Assembly (NCBI GenBank): GCA_003988855.1
Contig: QYAI01000036.1
Coordinates: 1 to 64,000 of the forward strand
Source: Arachnopeziza araneosa
Taxonomy: Eukaryota; Ascomycota; Leotiomycetes; Helotiales; Arachnopezizaceae
Length of the DNA stretch: 64,000 bases
Direction: 5' to 3'
In this document: one piece after another, positions 44,490 through 56,321 of the stretch
Numbering within the stretch: the stretch's first letter is position 1
Layout of the letters: every line of letters starts with the position of its first letter
Notes under the pieces: generated by a model
The model's database searches: none
Seen by the model: only the letters and a program-made list of their open reading frames with translations
Told to the model about the DNA's origin: nothing
Translations under genes and position numbers: made by a program

Positions 44490-44982
44490 GATGAAGGAGT
44501 GAGATGAAAGTTGAGGCTTTGAGTCTCCTTTCGTAGGCAGGCGCAAAGCCTGCTGTTCACTTTAGGTTCTTGCCATGCACAGTACTGTCTAACACAATGC
44601 TTCTAGGACATTTGCTTTATTGTTCCACGATGAGGTTCGTTATTTCGATGTTCTGGTGTTCCGAGGAAGCTGTGCTGGTGTATTGAAAGATGCGTCGGTT
44701 GTTCTTTCAAGTCGTCCGCGAATTGTCACCAAACTTCAGTAGCGTCATCACGTGGACGGAATGCGGCTCTAAGAGGTGCCAAAAGGACCTTAGAATATCA
44801 ACTGCCTTTCCATTCTCGCGGACTACAATTTTGAGAGCATTGTCAAATCAACGAGAAGCCTTCTGCAGATGCCTTCTGTAGCGATGCCAGTTTTCTAGAC
44901 TATAAATTATCTGCTCTCCGAGTCTCCAAGGGCCAGAACAGAAAATATCTGTCGCGAAACTGACGAGATCGCTTCCAGATTC
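44490..44982. promoter_or_regulatory. Bidirectional promoter region of TAF4 and YSH1
   Basis: About 490 bp separate two divergent start codons, TAF4 to the left and the CPSF73 homologue to the right. I see no clear TATA box. The spacing is compatible with a shared nucleosome-free region. Confidence 0.5.
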
Positions 44983-47864
44983 ATGATGGCTTCGAAACGA
45001 AAAGCATCGGCAATGGCACCTGAGCCTGAAGATCCAGTCGATCCTTCTGATGAGCTTATGTTCCTTTGTTTAGGAGGAGGCAATGAGGTTGGGCGCTCTT
45101 GCCATATTATTCAATACAAAGGCAAGACGGTTATGGTCAGTCGCAACCTCCAGTCTCCCTCCAACTTCGACTGACAGTCTACTGTAGCTCGACGCTGGTC
45201 AACATGCTGGATATGAAGGCCTTGCCTCTCTTCCTTTCTATGACGATTTCGACTTGAGTACTGTGGACGTCCTCTTGATCAGCCAGTAAGCGCCTCCTTT
45301 CGTACAATCTTACACAGTTGGAGGAGCATATACAGGGAATTTCTCAGGCGTCATATCTATTAATCTTCCTATGATGATGGAGTCTCCGAGCTTTCTCATC
45401 CTTCTCTTTCTCTCCAAACTTCAAACATGTATATGAGAATCAATACAAATCATTTTAGCCAGCAGGTGCATTTCTTGATTCCGTGAAGATGACCTGCAAT
45501 TCAGCCCAAGAATTGTTGTACATAGGCTACCCTTCCGTTCGCATATTTCCAACTCTTTATGGCACCCATCTGACTCCTGTTTAGTTTCCACATCGACCAT
45601 GCTGCTTCACTGCCTTATGTTCTTGCTAAGACCAACTTCAAGGGAAGAGTATTCATGACGCATGCCACAAAGGCTATCTATAAATGGCTTATTCAGGATA
45701 GTGTCCGGGTTGGCGGGGCATCTTCAACCTCTCAGCCAGTGTATACCGAAGCAGACCATTTGTCCACATTTCCTCAAATAGAAGCAATCGACTATCATAC
45801 GACACACACCATTTCCTCTATCCGTATTACTCCATATCCAGCGGGTCATGTGCTTGGTGCTGCTATGTTTCTTATTGAAATTGCCGGCCTTAAAATATTT
45901 TTCACTGGAGATTATTCAAGAGAGGACGATCGACATTTAGTCTCTGCAGAGGTTCCAAAGGGTGTCAAAATCGACGTCTTGATTACTGAATCTACCTATG
46001 GCATTGCCTCTCATATTCCTCGATTAGAAAGAGAACAGGCTCTTATGAAATCCATCACTGGTATCCTCAATCGTGGTGGTCGAGTCTTGATGCCTGTCTT
46101 TGCACTTGGACGTGCACAGGAACTTCTCCTAATTCTGGACGAGTACTGGGGTCGCCATGCCGAGTTTCAAAAAGTACCCATCTACTATGCAAGTAACTTA
46201 GCGAGGAAATGTATGCAAGTCTACCAGACGTATGTAGGATCGATGAATGACAATATTAAACGGATCTTCAAAGAACGAATGGCTGAAGCAGAGGCTTCGT
46301 CAGACACAGCTGGGAGAGGAGGACCTTGGGACTTTAAACATATTCGATCATTAAAAAACCTTGACCGATTCGATGACGTTGGAGGTTGTGTCATGCTTGC
46401 CAGTCCGGGTATGTTACAAAATGGTGTTAGCAGAGAATTACTTGAGAGATGGGCTCCAAGCGATAAAAACGGCGTCATTATTACAGGCTACAGTGTCGAA
46501 GGTACTATGGCAAAACAGATTATGCAAGAACCAGATCAGATACAGGCGATCATGAATCGTGGTGGTGGTGCAACAAGGCGAGGACCAGGTACTGGTGAGA
46601 ATGAAAAGGTCATGATACCCCGAAGATGTAGTATTCAAGAGTACTCATTTGCTGCTCATGTTGATGGTGTAGAGAATCGAGAGTTTATTGAGGAAATTGG
46701 TGCTCCAGTGGTTGTTAGTATAACCCTTGGTTTTGAAAGACTATGCTGACCGTTATAGATTCTCGTACACGGCGAGCAACATAATATGATGCGTTTGAAG
46801 TCGAAGCTTCTATCACTAAATGCTAGCAAAACCACACCAGTCAAAGTCTACAGTCCTCGCAACTGCGAAGAAGTTAGAATACCATTCAAAGTTGACAAGA
46901 CAGCAAAAGTAGTGGGAAAGCTTGCTGCTATTCCTCCGCCAGACTCTGATAGCCAGTCTCAACTCATCACCGGTGTTCTAGTCCAGAACGATTTCAAAAT
47001 GTCACTCATGGCTCCCGAAGATTTACGGGAATATGCCGGCCTCACTACGACAACTATCACCTGCAAACAGAGAATGACGTTGAGCGCCGCTGGAATTGAG
47101 CTCATCAAGTGGGCTTTAGAGGGAACATTTGGTAGCATTGAGGAATTGCCAGAGAGCAAAACCAAAAAGGCCACAAACGGCGATACACATATGAACGGTT
47201 CATATGAAGAAGCCGATGAAGAAATCACACGTGAGACTACTGCATATCTTGTCATGGGTTGCGTAACTGTCCGGCGCCAAAGTAATGGAGAAGTAGAGCT
47301 CGAATGGGAAGGCAATGTGCTCAATGACGGGATCGCGGATGCGATCATGGCAGTTCTATTCTCGGTAGAAAGCAGTCCTGCTGCAGTAAAACGTTTGAAT
47401 CCCAACTCCCCATTACACGCTACCACTAACAGTGTGCAGAATCCTCAAGTAAACACTCACATTCCCACGCTCTTCCAATCCGCAACCCTCATTCCCACCT
47501 CTCACCCACCGAGCGTCTTGAACGACTTTTCATGTTCCTTGAAGCCCAATTCGGCGCGGAAAACGTTAAACCCATTGCCGTTCCCAAAATCTCTACTTCA
47601 AATACCATTTCAAAGACGAAAGATGACGGTTCAGATGCTGAAGAGGACGAAGAAGCAGAACTTGAGGCGATACAAAAACGAGAAATTGAGAGGCTTCACA
47701 AGATTGGCATTCCAGTTCCAGGTGTAGAGATCAAAGTCGATAAGAACGTGGCGAAAGTTTGGTTGGAGGACTTGGAGGTGGAGTGTACCAGCCGGGTTTT
47801 GTTAGAGAGAGTGAAAACAGTGGTGGAAAGAGCAGTGGAAGTTACTGCTCCTTTATGGGGTTGA
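44983..47864 (+). CDS. ysh1: mRNA 3'-end endonuclease Ysh1/CPSF73
   Basis: Five exons (44983-45135, 45188-45285, 45585-46713, 46759-47385, 47433-47864) give 812 residues. The protein is the metallo-beta-lactamase nuclease of the cleavage and polyadenylation factor that cuts pre-mRNA before polyadenylation. Metal-site motifs: FLCLGGGNEVGRSCHI, LDAGQH, HFHIDHAASLP (HxHxDH, formed across the second splice junction), PAGHVLGAAMFLIE and GDYSREDDRHL. The beta-CASP domain contains STYG, GRVLMPVFALGRAQELLLIL, YYASNLARKCM, and SPGMLQNGVSRELLERW. The third exon ends in EIGAPVV and the RNA-specificity segment VHGEQHNMMRLKS follows. The C-terminal region (LERLFMFLEAQFG) is that of CPSF73 proteins. The second intron is 299 nt, far longer than the others. 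The fourth junction is chosen because it restores the frame to the conserved C-terminus. Confidence 0.95.
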
Positions 47865-48283
47865 ATCCAATTTTGTTTTTAAAACACCCCTCTGCTAGTA
47901 TTTTAAGTGCATTTAAAAGTAAGGGTGAAAATGGCGGAGTTATACTAGTGAAATGGCGGATAGCACAAATAAGAATTATCTTCTTACTTGACTCTCCTAA
48001 TATCGATTGCTTATGCGAGACTTAGATTTCCTCGGTATGTAAATCAAGAAGAAGAAAGTTATCCCAATAATTCGCCAATGTTTGTACTGTGTACACTCCA
48101 CGACCCCTGAAGCTTGCAAGCGATCCCCTCAATTCAAAACATCCATACCTTCACAAATTCAATCAACCTCTCTTCCCATGCTGCCAAACCAAACCCAGTT
48201 TCATCTAGTCATAAGCATCATATGCATTAATATTACAACCATCTTCTTCTCCCTAAATCAAAGACTATCAGAGACCACCAGAA
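47865..48283. other. Short intergenic region
   Basis: The 3' end of the endonuclease gene (pyrimidine/purine mixed, T-rich) and leader of a small frame. Nothing recognisable. Confidence 0.4.
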
Positions 48284-48595
48284 ATGCCACCTAACTTCGA
48301 CCAACCCCGCTTTCGCTTGTGTTTATTAGCAGCACTGTCTGTAACGCTCATGCTCCTCACAGTCGTGCATATGAGGCATTTATTACCGAGAAGACATTAT
48401 GGGAATGCAACTCAATTGGGGAGTGAGACTAGTATTGGGATTGTGACGGTGGGAGAGGGTTGTGAAGCTGATTCAACGGTGGCTGGGAAGTGTGGGGAGG
48501 ATGAGCTGGTGAAGAAAGTTGGACACGAGGGGAGTGTGAAGGGTGCTGATGAAGTTCTTATAAGTGATTTGGATTTGGGGAAAGAGTGGCTTTAA
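48284..48595 (+). CDS. Small putative single-pass membrane protein
   Basis: A 103-residue frame with an ATG in a fair context (AGAAATGCC). It starts with a short basic segment, then one hydrophobic helix (LCLLAALSVTLMLLTVVHM, about residues 12-30), then a polar Gly/Glu-rich tail. The layout fits a type II membrane protein or an uncleaved signal anchor. No family is recognised, and expression is unproven; it may be a chance frame. Confidence 0.35.
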   Translation: MPPNFDQPRFRLCLLAALSVTLMLLTVVHMRHLLPRRHYGNATQLGSETSIGIVTVGEGCEADSTVAGKCGEDELVKKVGHEGSVKGADEVLISDLDLGKEWL

Positions 48596-49267
48596 GCAGT
48601 TGGAGACGTGGAGATCTGAGATTAACCAGGGGGTGTTTTCGAATGACTGTCTACAACATATAAAACGACGATTCTAAATTGATAGAGCAATTCCCGATAG
48701 CACCTTCTCGAAATACATCTCTTGGAAATAGTTCTAAATGTCGTTATTGTCGAGCGATAATCGGTGTTGTTTAGCTGGTGGCAAAAAGTATGATTTGGGG
48801 GTTTGGTCATAAACCGAAATGGTGGTGCTCATAAAAATCAGAGAGTGCTACAAGAAGTTGGGTTACTCGTTGTTTAGTCTTTCATGGGAAAGAGGGTTAG
48901 AGAATAGGTATTTGAGACTGCTGAAGGTGAAAGTCGATGACTAGGACGAGGCTGAAATTTAATTAAGAAGGTCTACGATTAGGATAGGAAAGATGTCTAT
49001 GTTGTAGATGAATATCCCAATTATTGAGGGAAGTGAGTCTCGGACACGATATCAATCACAGATGAATATTCACCTGAATTGTGAGAAAGATTTTGGAGAT
49101 ACTGTTGTCCTCAAGACTAGTTCTGAGAGAACTAAAGAAAGGGGGCATTGAAATAATATCATTCATTAATTCACTACCTATGCCTTGATCCTGCACCAGA
49201 AACCATTCTTTCATCCACTTAAATGCAGCGCGGATAACACAGATTCAAATCCCAACTTTTATTAAGC
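48596..49267. other. Convergent intergenic region
   Basis: DNA between the small frame and the HET-C stop codon; no recognisable gene or repeat. Confidence 0.4.
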
Positions 49268-52200
49268 TTAGTAACCGCCCCAATATCCGGGTCCAGGCGG
49301 GTATTGTCCGCCACCATAAGGAGGTTGCTGTGGAGGGTAAGGTGGGAACTGTTGCTGATATCCCGGATAACCTGGTTGTGGACCACCATAAGGCGGTTGG
49401 GCCGGAGGTCCTGATTGCCAGTCATTTGGGCCTGGTCCGTATCCAGGGCCACCGTAAGGAGGTTGTCCACCTTGAGGATAAGGCGGATAGTCTGATTGAG
49501 GTGGTGCGCCATATGGGCCTGGCTGGTAGCTTCCTGGATTAGGAGCAAGATACCCACCAGAGGATGTGGGACGGTCGTAATTATCATGTTTAGCATAGCC
49601 AAAGTTAGGAGATGGTGGAGGATGATAGCCTGGTGACGATGGCTGTGGTGTAGTACTCATGTAACCCAATGCTGGATTGCCATCTTCACCTTCCATTGCG
49701 CCAAGATCTCGAGACTGAATCTCTGACCATATGGAACCGGAGGTCTTGCCATGACCACCAAGGGAGCCATGATCACAACCAAGGCCTCTCTGGCCGAGGC
49801 CTTTTTCACCGAGGGTTTTATGATTGTGTCCTGCCTTAACTGACTCTGAACTTAGGATTGAATTCAGGTTGTATGCGTCAGGTTGCTCTTCGACCCATTT
49901 ACGAACAGTATTGAACATGTTGCGGTGCAGCTCAAGAGACTCGTTACGTAATGCAGGATGGTGGAAAACACGGATGATGTCGGCCATAACCTCGTTGGCG
50001 GAGACATTTGGGTTGTCCCATGCATAAATTACACGACTATAACTTCCTCAGCATGTCAACAAATTCTTATAGGCTATCAACTTACGGCGCGGCGTATTGA
50101 ATGATAGTAGTCGCCACACGGCCTGCTACGCCATTTAGCTTATTTGAGAAGTGGTCTTTGCTTAGCATGCTTGGATAAGTGTTAGTTTATGTTATGTAAA
50201 TGATTCATAAACCGACCTGTGTGTTGGATTTGTGCAGCGAGCGTCATTCCATGGCTCAAATTGAGCATTCGCACTATTTGAAATAAGCAAAATTATCGCA
50301 ACTACAACTACCTTAGTGACAAACCTCGCTTGAACGACGCCGCTAGACCCTTCCTTCAGATTCTTCGAAACAGCATCAATGATAGGACGAATAAACGGGG
50401 AGAGAAGAGAAAGGACGAATAGTGTCAAAGTTTCGCTAATCCTCTCAACTAAGGCTTCAAGTCCTGGTATCTTTGCAATAGTGGCATTGATAGCTTTCAC
50501 AACCCGGTCTCGGAACTCTTCAAGGTTTATCAGCAAACAAGCATGAAAACAATAGATGGAAACATACCTAAGATAGGATAGATCTGTTTTGCAGTCTTTA
50601 CTGGATCAAAATTTGGAGACATGCCTGGAACTCCCGTCATGGGACCTGTACCGGAGCCTGGAGGGCCAGTAAATTCGGTGCTAACATTAGCTCTGGAAAT
50701 ATCATTCTCGTATTGCTGTGCGGCCGAAGCAGATTCAAGATCTCTGGCTGTTGAGGCTAATCCTCCACCCATACCTGGGATTTGTGAGAGAAGGGACGCG
50801 AAATCTGTACCTGAGCCAAACAATCCTCGTTGACCACCACCATGAGATGCCTCGGCCCCCTTCAAAGCAGTGTTCATTTCATCTACCTCACTAAACGCGA
50901 GGAGGTCAGTTTCAAGTATGCAGTAAGGAATCGGGCAAATGCAAAAGGGCTTGTAGTGCTACAGCCCAGTGTAATTGCGATGAAATATTTAAAAGGGAAG
51001 ACAGCCCTAATAACGAGATTCGGTGGATCTTACGTTTGTTGGAAGTGGTCTGTAGCTTCGCCCAACACGCTATGCAGGAAGTCTACTGCACCGAATGTAC
51101 CCGTCACAAGTGGGTATATGCGATGACCTCTGATATTAACCTCCGACGCAGTTCCACAATGAGGAAACACTTCACGATATCCAAGTTCACGTAATGCAAG
51201 TTCACAGTAATTGGTATGCGCTCCGAAATCCTCGAGGCAGTGAAGTCCTTGGCCCAAACAACGAAGAGCCTCGCACAGGTCTGCTTCTCTTCCCCTACTA
51301 GTAGTTGTTAGAATTTCAAGTACAAAATGCTTAAAGTGGACATGAAGAGGCTGTGAAAGCAACAAGTTGTTTTTGGCTTTGAAGGATTCCGCGATGTATG
51401 TAAGACAGGAGAGTATACACACCTGTTACCTGAACCACTTGTATAAAGTCGTCCAAAATGAATACTTCGTTCAAAAGAAAATTTGACATATCCAGCACTA
51501 GTTGCCCAGCCACCAGACTCATTGGCAATGTAATTTTTCAAGCCGGTTTGCATGTCAACTTCCAGCTCAGCAGGTGAGACAGGCTACGAGGAAGAGTGTC
51601 AGCAAGAAATCTTAGACTATGAATATAAGTCAGTGTAGGGAGCTCACAGGACGGAGCCGTGGGTCATATTGACGTGCATCTTTGTTTTCAGCATAATCTT
51701 TACTACCACGCTATTAATAAGATCTCTCCAGCACCGCTAGTTTAATACTTACGGATTGTCGATATGTTCCTCGGGTCTGTACACGCCCAGTCGCTCTTCA
51801 GTGACCTCAAATTCTTCTGTAGCATAGCCAAAAGACAAGAAGCTTAGTACCCAAACCTGGGTGTTTGTGAGTTGGGGGTGGTAAAGATGGTGTTAAATGG
51901 GGTAGAGATCATACCAATATGCGAATTGTAGGAGCAGAAACACCCTTCAAACTACCGACATCGACAGCTTGGGAATAATCTCTCAACCAGTTACCAAAGT
52001 AGACTCTTTTAATCATCATTGAAGTCCACTTATGGCCTCTAATGAAAGCCACAGTCTTGAGCATATCCTCAATATCTAAAACTCACTTTAATACATGAAC
52101 TTACTAAGCGGAGAAGGGTCACGGCAATCTTACCTCCATGACGCCAGTTTAACCCTTCTATCTGGGCAATGCTAGGGATGTTACCAGCGCCGAAAGCTGC

Positions 52201-52278
52201 AGCTGGAGAAGGTAATACTAAGAGAACCAAAAGTCCTATGAGGACCAGCGATCCGAAGTTCGAAGTTGAAATTGCCAT
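49268..52278 (-). CDS. het-c: HET-C-type heterokaryon incompatibility protein homologue
   Basis: A minus-strand gene with about seven to eight introns, start ATG at 52278. A signal peptide (LVLIGLLVLLVLPSPAAA) is followed by the HET-C hallmark IEGLNWRHGD. The exon blocks then read VAFIRGHKWTSMMIKRVYFG, NWLRDYSQAVDVG, VLSFLSFGYATEEFEVT, RLGVYRPEEHIDNPKDY, YIANESGGWATSAGYVKFSF and CLGQGLHCLEDFGAHTNYCE, with the His-rich, possibly metal-binding HTNYCELAL segment. The region around 50.5-51.1 kb is where the Neurospora HET-C allele-specific segment would fall. The C-terminus is a long Pro/Gly/Tyr-rich tail (repeats of PPYGGP, GYPGY) ending GPGYWGGY. In Neurospora crassa, unlike het-c alleles trigger cell death on hyphal fusion together with pin-c. 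Homologues occur in most filamentous ascomycetes, many without a proven incompatibility role, so the function here is inferred. No HET-domain partner lies next to it. Confidence 0.9.
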
Positions 52279-52734
52279 CTTTAGAAATGATGGAATAGAC
52301 TCAGATACAAAGGAGAGTTTTTGACAGTTTGTCTTATTCTTTTGATATCAGTCGAAGGCAGTCAGCCTTGCCGTGAAGAGTAATAGCTCAGCCACAATCA
52401 CTTGGCTGATGAAGTCACAATGTAATCACCTGATAATTACCGCCCGATATATGAGGCATAAAGCTCCTGGCCCCTGCACATTTGTGGCGTGTCGAACGGA
52501 ATGCCGGGTTTAAAATCTCCTTATTTCTATGATAATCAGGCCGCGATACTAAAAGATTGTTGCTTTATAAACACTCTACACTCAGATGTTTTGACTGTTA
52601 TCTTCACGCTCCTTTCTTCCTTTTAACCTCCCACTCCGCAAATTCCGGCCCCGAAACCCCTCGTCCAAGTATCCCAAGTCGCTCTACGGCCCTATTCTTT
52701 GAACAACATTGATCCAACTCTCGCAATCTGCAAG
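52279..52734. promoter_or_regulatory. Divergent promoter region, het-c and fatty-acid hydroxylase
   Basis: About 455 bp between divergent starts. The right half has a CT-rich leader (near 52600-52660) before the hydroxylase start. No specific site is identifiable. Confidence 0.45.
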
Positions 52735-53955
52735 ATGTCACCATCTCGGACCCTTCCGACCTTCCTACAGTCGGAGCTTGTTGCTCATAATACTGAGAAG
52801 AGCTGCTACGTCGTGATAGGCACCAAAGTCTTCGATGTTACAGATTTTCTAGAATCCCATCCAGGAGGTGCCGACCTCATCCTCGAGTACGGCGGAAAGG
52901 ATATTACTGCAATCCTTAAGGATGAAAGCTCGCACACCCATTCCGAGGCAGCATACGAAGTACTTGAAGACTCGTTCGTTGGTTTTGTTGCCACGGACAA
53001 GGTTATCGATACAACCGTAAAGAGTAACAACCCGGCTGATATTATGCCTTTGCCACCAACTGAAAAAGGATTGAATGAGCTTCAAGCTAATGGTGCTGCG
53101 AATCAAGCACCTTTGTATGCAGCCACAGGAATGTCAAGCGCCGAAGATTTAGAGAAGGAGACAGACTTAGTCGATGACTACAAGACACACAAGTTTTTGG
53201 ACCTAAATAAACCATTATTATTGCAAGTTTGGTTTGGAGGATTCAGCAAGGACTTCTATCTTGAACAGATTCATCGCCCACGTCACTATAAAGGAGGAGC
53301 ATCTGCACCACTTTTTGGAAACTTCTTAGAGCCTCTTTCTAAGACCCCCTGGTGGGCGGTGCCAATGATTTGGCTGCCTTGCATCACGTATGGAACTGTT
53401 GTTGCTTGGGCAGGACTATCAAGCACTCTTGAAACAGCATTGTATTGTGGTTTAGGCCTCTTCCTGTGGACTTTGGTTGAATATCTTCTTCACCGTTTCC
53501 TCTTTCATCTTGACGGGTAAGATCCCAAGTTGTTATATCTTCCTTAGCTAATATTCTCTAGCTTCCTTCCTGACAACAGAGCTGCATTAACAATTCACTT
53601 CGTACTTCATGGTATCCACCACTACCTACCTATGGACAAGTTAAGATTAGTCATGCCACCTACGCTCTTCCTAGCTCTAGCAGTCCCGTTTTGGAAACTA
53701 GCTCACACGGTTTTCTATTGGGATTGGTCCGTTGCGACGGCAGTCTTCTGCGGTGGTATATTTGGTTACGTGTGCTACGATCTGACACACTACTTTCTCC
53801 ATCATCGGACCCTTCCTTCCTACTGGAGAGAACTGAAGAAATATCATCTCCAACATCACTTTATGGACTACCAGAAAGGCTTTGGTGTAACCAGTCCTTT
53901 TTGGGACTTTGTTTTCGGAACCGAGCTTGCACCACCCACGCGTAAAGCTTTGTAG
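52735..53955 (+). CDS. scs7: Fatty-acid alpha(2)-hydroxylase, cytochrome b5 fused (SCS7/FA2H)
   Basis: Two exons (52735-53516 and 53562-53955) give 391 residues. The enzyme hydroxylates very-long-chain fatty acids of ceramides at carbon 2 in the ER, using its own cytochrome b5 domain. The N-terminal b5 domain (about residues 8-90) carries the haem-binding HPGGADLI and the second His in SSHTHSE. The C-terminal membrane domain belongs to the fatty-acid hydroxylase superfamily with the His clusters EYLLHRFLFH, HGIHHYLPMD, HYFLHH and YHLQHHF, which bind two metal ions; four hydrophobic helices surround them. The frame stays open upstream of the chosen ATG to 52699, but this is a non-ATG start. 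The intron (45 nt) restores DGFLPDN. Confidence 0.95.
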
Positions 53956-54412
53956 ATAGGCAAGATTACTATGCACAAACATATTGATAGGTTTTGGCTA
54001 TGAATCATGAAGGAGGAGGCCCTCGGTTGGCGTTAATGGGAATCCGCGGCAAGAATGGCATTGAGAGAAACCAAGAATCCTACTTCAGATAGCTAACCTT
54101 TTGTAATACTCATAATACCTAATACCACATTTGATTCTCGAGTCAGTCGTCATTTGCAGTTCTGCTGATTTTCACTACCTTCGTATCTCAAAGATCCTTA
54201 ATTGTCACGTGGGTATAGGGGCGGCTCCGAGAGGATTTAGCCGGCAACTTGAAATCTTCTGCCAAGTCATCGTCATTGTTCATCTTCTCCTTCCAATAAC
54301 ATTCTTTTCACATCACCTCAGCCGTCCAATACTTCCAACTATACTGACAGTCGAGAGTGTAGATTCGCAACGTACCTTTCGAAGCCGAAAGTCCTTCGAT
54401 TATCTAAGAACC
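53956..54412. other. Intergenic region before RBM39-like gene
   Basis: About 450 bp; the last 280 bp are pyrimidine-rich and stay open in the frame of the next gene but contain no supported start. No other feature is seen. Confidence 0.45.
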
Positions 54413-56321
54413 ATGTCTGCCCTTGACGTTGAAGCACTTTTGGATTCAACTGCCAGCGGCGCTCCCGCCGAGACGAATGGCAAGCCTAGAGATATCGATG
54501 ATCGGCACAAGACCGAACGTAATGACCGCCGTGATCGCGATCGAAACCGCGATGGGAGCAGAGACCGTGATAGGGACCGGAAGCGGCGAGATCGCAGCCG
54601 AGAGAGATATCGTAGAGATGTCAATGGCGACAAAGAGCTGATTGGAACCCCGACAAGTGATCATGGCAGTGCTCATGGTAGTATCAAGAGTAGGCGCCGA
54701 AGCAGAAGTCGAGAAGATCGACACTCACGTCGCCACAAAGATAGTCCAGACGAGGGAGGCCGTAGAGATGGTGATTACTATCGAGGCGGCGGACGTGCTC
54801 GTTCAAGGTCTAGGAGCCCCAATCGTTACTATCGCCCACGAGGAGATCGCCGGGATCGTGATGAAGTGAGTGGAGAGAAGCCACGAGATGACCGAAAGAA
54901 CAGGAATGAGGGACGTCGAGCAAGTAGAAGTCCAAAACGCGAGAGCACACCTCCATTGACTGAAGATGAACGTGATCGTCGGACAGTCTTTGTTCAGCAG
55001 CTGGCTGCTCGTCTTAGGACTAAAGAGCTTATAGCCTTCTTTGAAAAAGTGGGACCAGTCAAAGAGGCACAGATTGTTAAAGACAGAGTCAGTGGTAGAT
55101 CTAAGGGGTAAGCTATCCAGTCACAGGAGGATAATATCAATTCTAACTTTTTGTAGTGTTGGTTACGTTGAGTTCAAGAACGAAGAATCGGTCCCCGCTG
55201 CTATTGCACTCACTGGTCAAAAGCTCCTAGGAATTCCTATTATTGCTCAACTAACAGAAGCCGAGAAGAATCGTCAAGTCCGCAATCCAGAGGCCGCAGG
55301 AAGTAATCCGAATCAAGTTCCATTCCACCGACTATATGTGGGTAATATTCATTTCAGCATCACTGAAAGCGATTTACAGAATGTTTTTGATCCCTTTGGC
55401 GAGCTCGAATTCGTTCAGTTACAAAAGGAAGAACAAGGACGTAGTCGAGGCTATGGATTTGTCCAGTAAGCTATTGCTATTCCTCTCCAATGTCTACTAT
55501 ACTTACCTGTTGTCAGATTTCGTGACCCAAATCAAGCTCGTGAAGCTTTAGAGAAGATGAATGGGTTTGATCTTGCAGGTCGCCCAATTCGTGTTGGTCT
55601 TGGCAACGATAAGTTTACTCCTGAATCTACGGCCAGTCTGCTGCAGAGATTCCAAGGTCAGAGCCACCAACAACAATTCCAGGGTTCCGCATTTTCTGGT
55701 GCTGGTGGACGAGGTCCTCAAGTAACCAGCGGAAGCAATTTTGATCGTGCTGGAGGTCGTGATAACGATAAAGGTGCTGGAGGTGCTAGTGCTCTTGATG
55801 ACACTGATGTCGGCGGGGTAAACTTCAACAACTATAGTCGAGACGCATTGATGAGAAAGCTCGCCAGAACAGATGATCCTTCTCCTGCCACCAAAGGTCG
55901 CGACGAAAGACGTGAAGTCTTGAAACCGAAGACGGAAACCAAGCCACTCCCAGTTAATGTTAACATGGCAAGTCGATGTGTAGTGCTTAAAAACATGTTT
56001 GATCCTGCCGAGTACGTATTTCCCCTACACCTCTTGCGGATTGATGCTGATATACTTTTTAGAGAAGAAGGTGATAACTGGGAAAAAGAACTGGAAGATG
56101 ACGTTCGAGCTGAAGCAGAAGAAAAATATGGCCATGTTGTTCACATTGCTTTAGATCCGAACTCCCAGGGCGATATCTACTTGAAATTCGACCGCGTCCA
56201 AGGTGGAGAGAATGCTATCAAAGGCCTCAATGGCAGATACTTTGGCGGTAGAATGATCAGCGCCACTCCTGTTGTTGACGCTGTCTACAGCAGTTTGTTC
56301 TCACGCACGAAGGCTATCTAG
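54413..56321 (+). CDS. rsd1: SR-type splicing factor with three RRMs (RBM39/Rsd1 family)
   Basis: Four exons (54413-55107, 55157-55465, 55517-56011, 56063-56321) give 585 residues. The N-terminal third is an Arg/Ser/Asp-rich region (RDRDRNRDGSRDRDRD, then RSRSRSP). The first RRM (RTVFVQQLAARL to GYVEFKNEESVPAAIAL) and second RRM (HRLYVGNIHFSITESDLQNV to GFVQFRDPNQA) follow. A Gln/Gly-rich linker leads to the C-terminal U2AF-homology motif (UHM), whose RNP-like features (ASRCVVLKNMF, then EYVF/EEGDNWEKEL..., GRYFGGRMISA) match CAPER/RBM39. These proteins bind U2AF/SF3B1 ligand motifs and support 3' splice-site selection. The start is the ATG of MSALDVEALLD. Confidence 0.93.

Noticed and set aside
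45286..45584. Box C/D snoRNA inside the YSH1 intron
   Set aside because: An RUGAUGA-like motif occurs, but no matching D box at the right distance and no terminal stem can be seen; kept only as a weak remark on the intron.
47386..47532. Apparent frameshift near the C-terminus of YSH1
   Set aside because: A 47-nt intron (47386-47432) with a CACTAAC branch point puts the reading into the frame of LERLFMFLEAQFG, which is the conserved CPSF73 continuation.
1..52278. A joint incompatibility system of the NLR gene and het-c
   Set aside because: They are about 46 kb apart with many housekeeping genes between them, and nothing links them except general knowledge that both classes can act in fungal non-self recognition.
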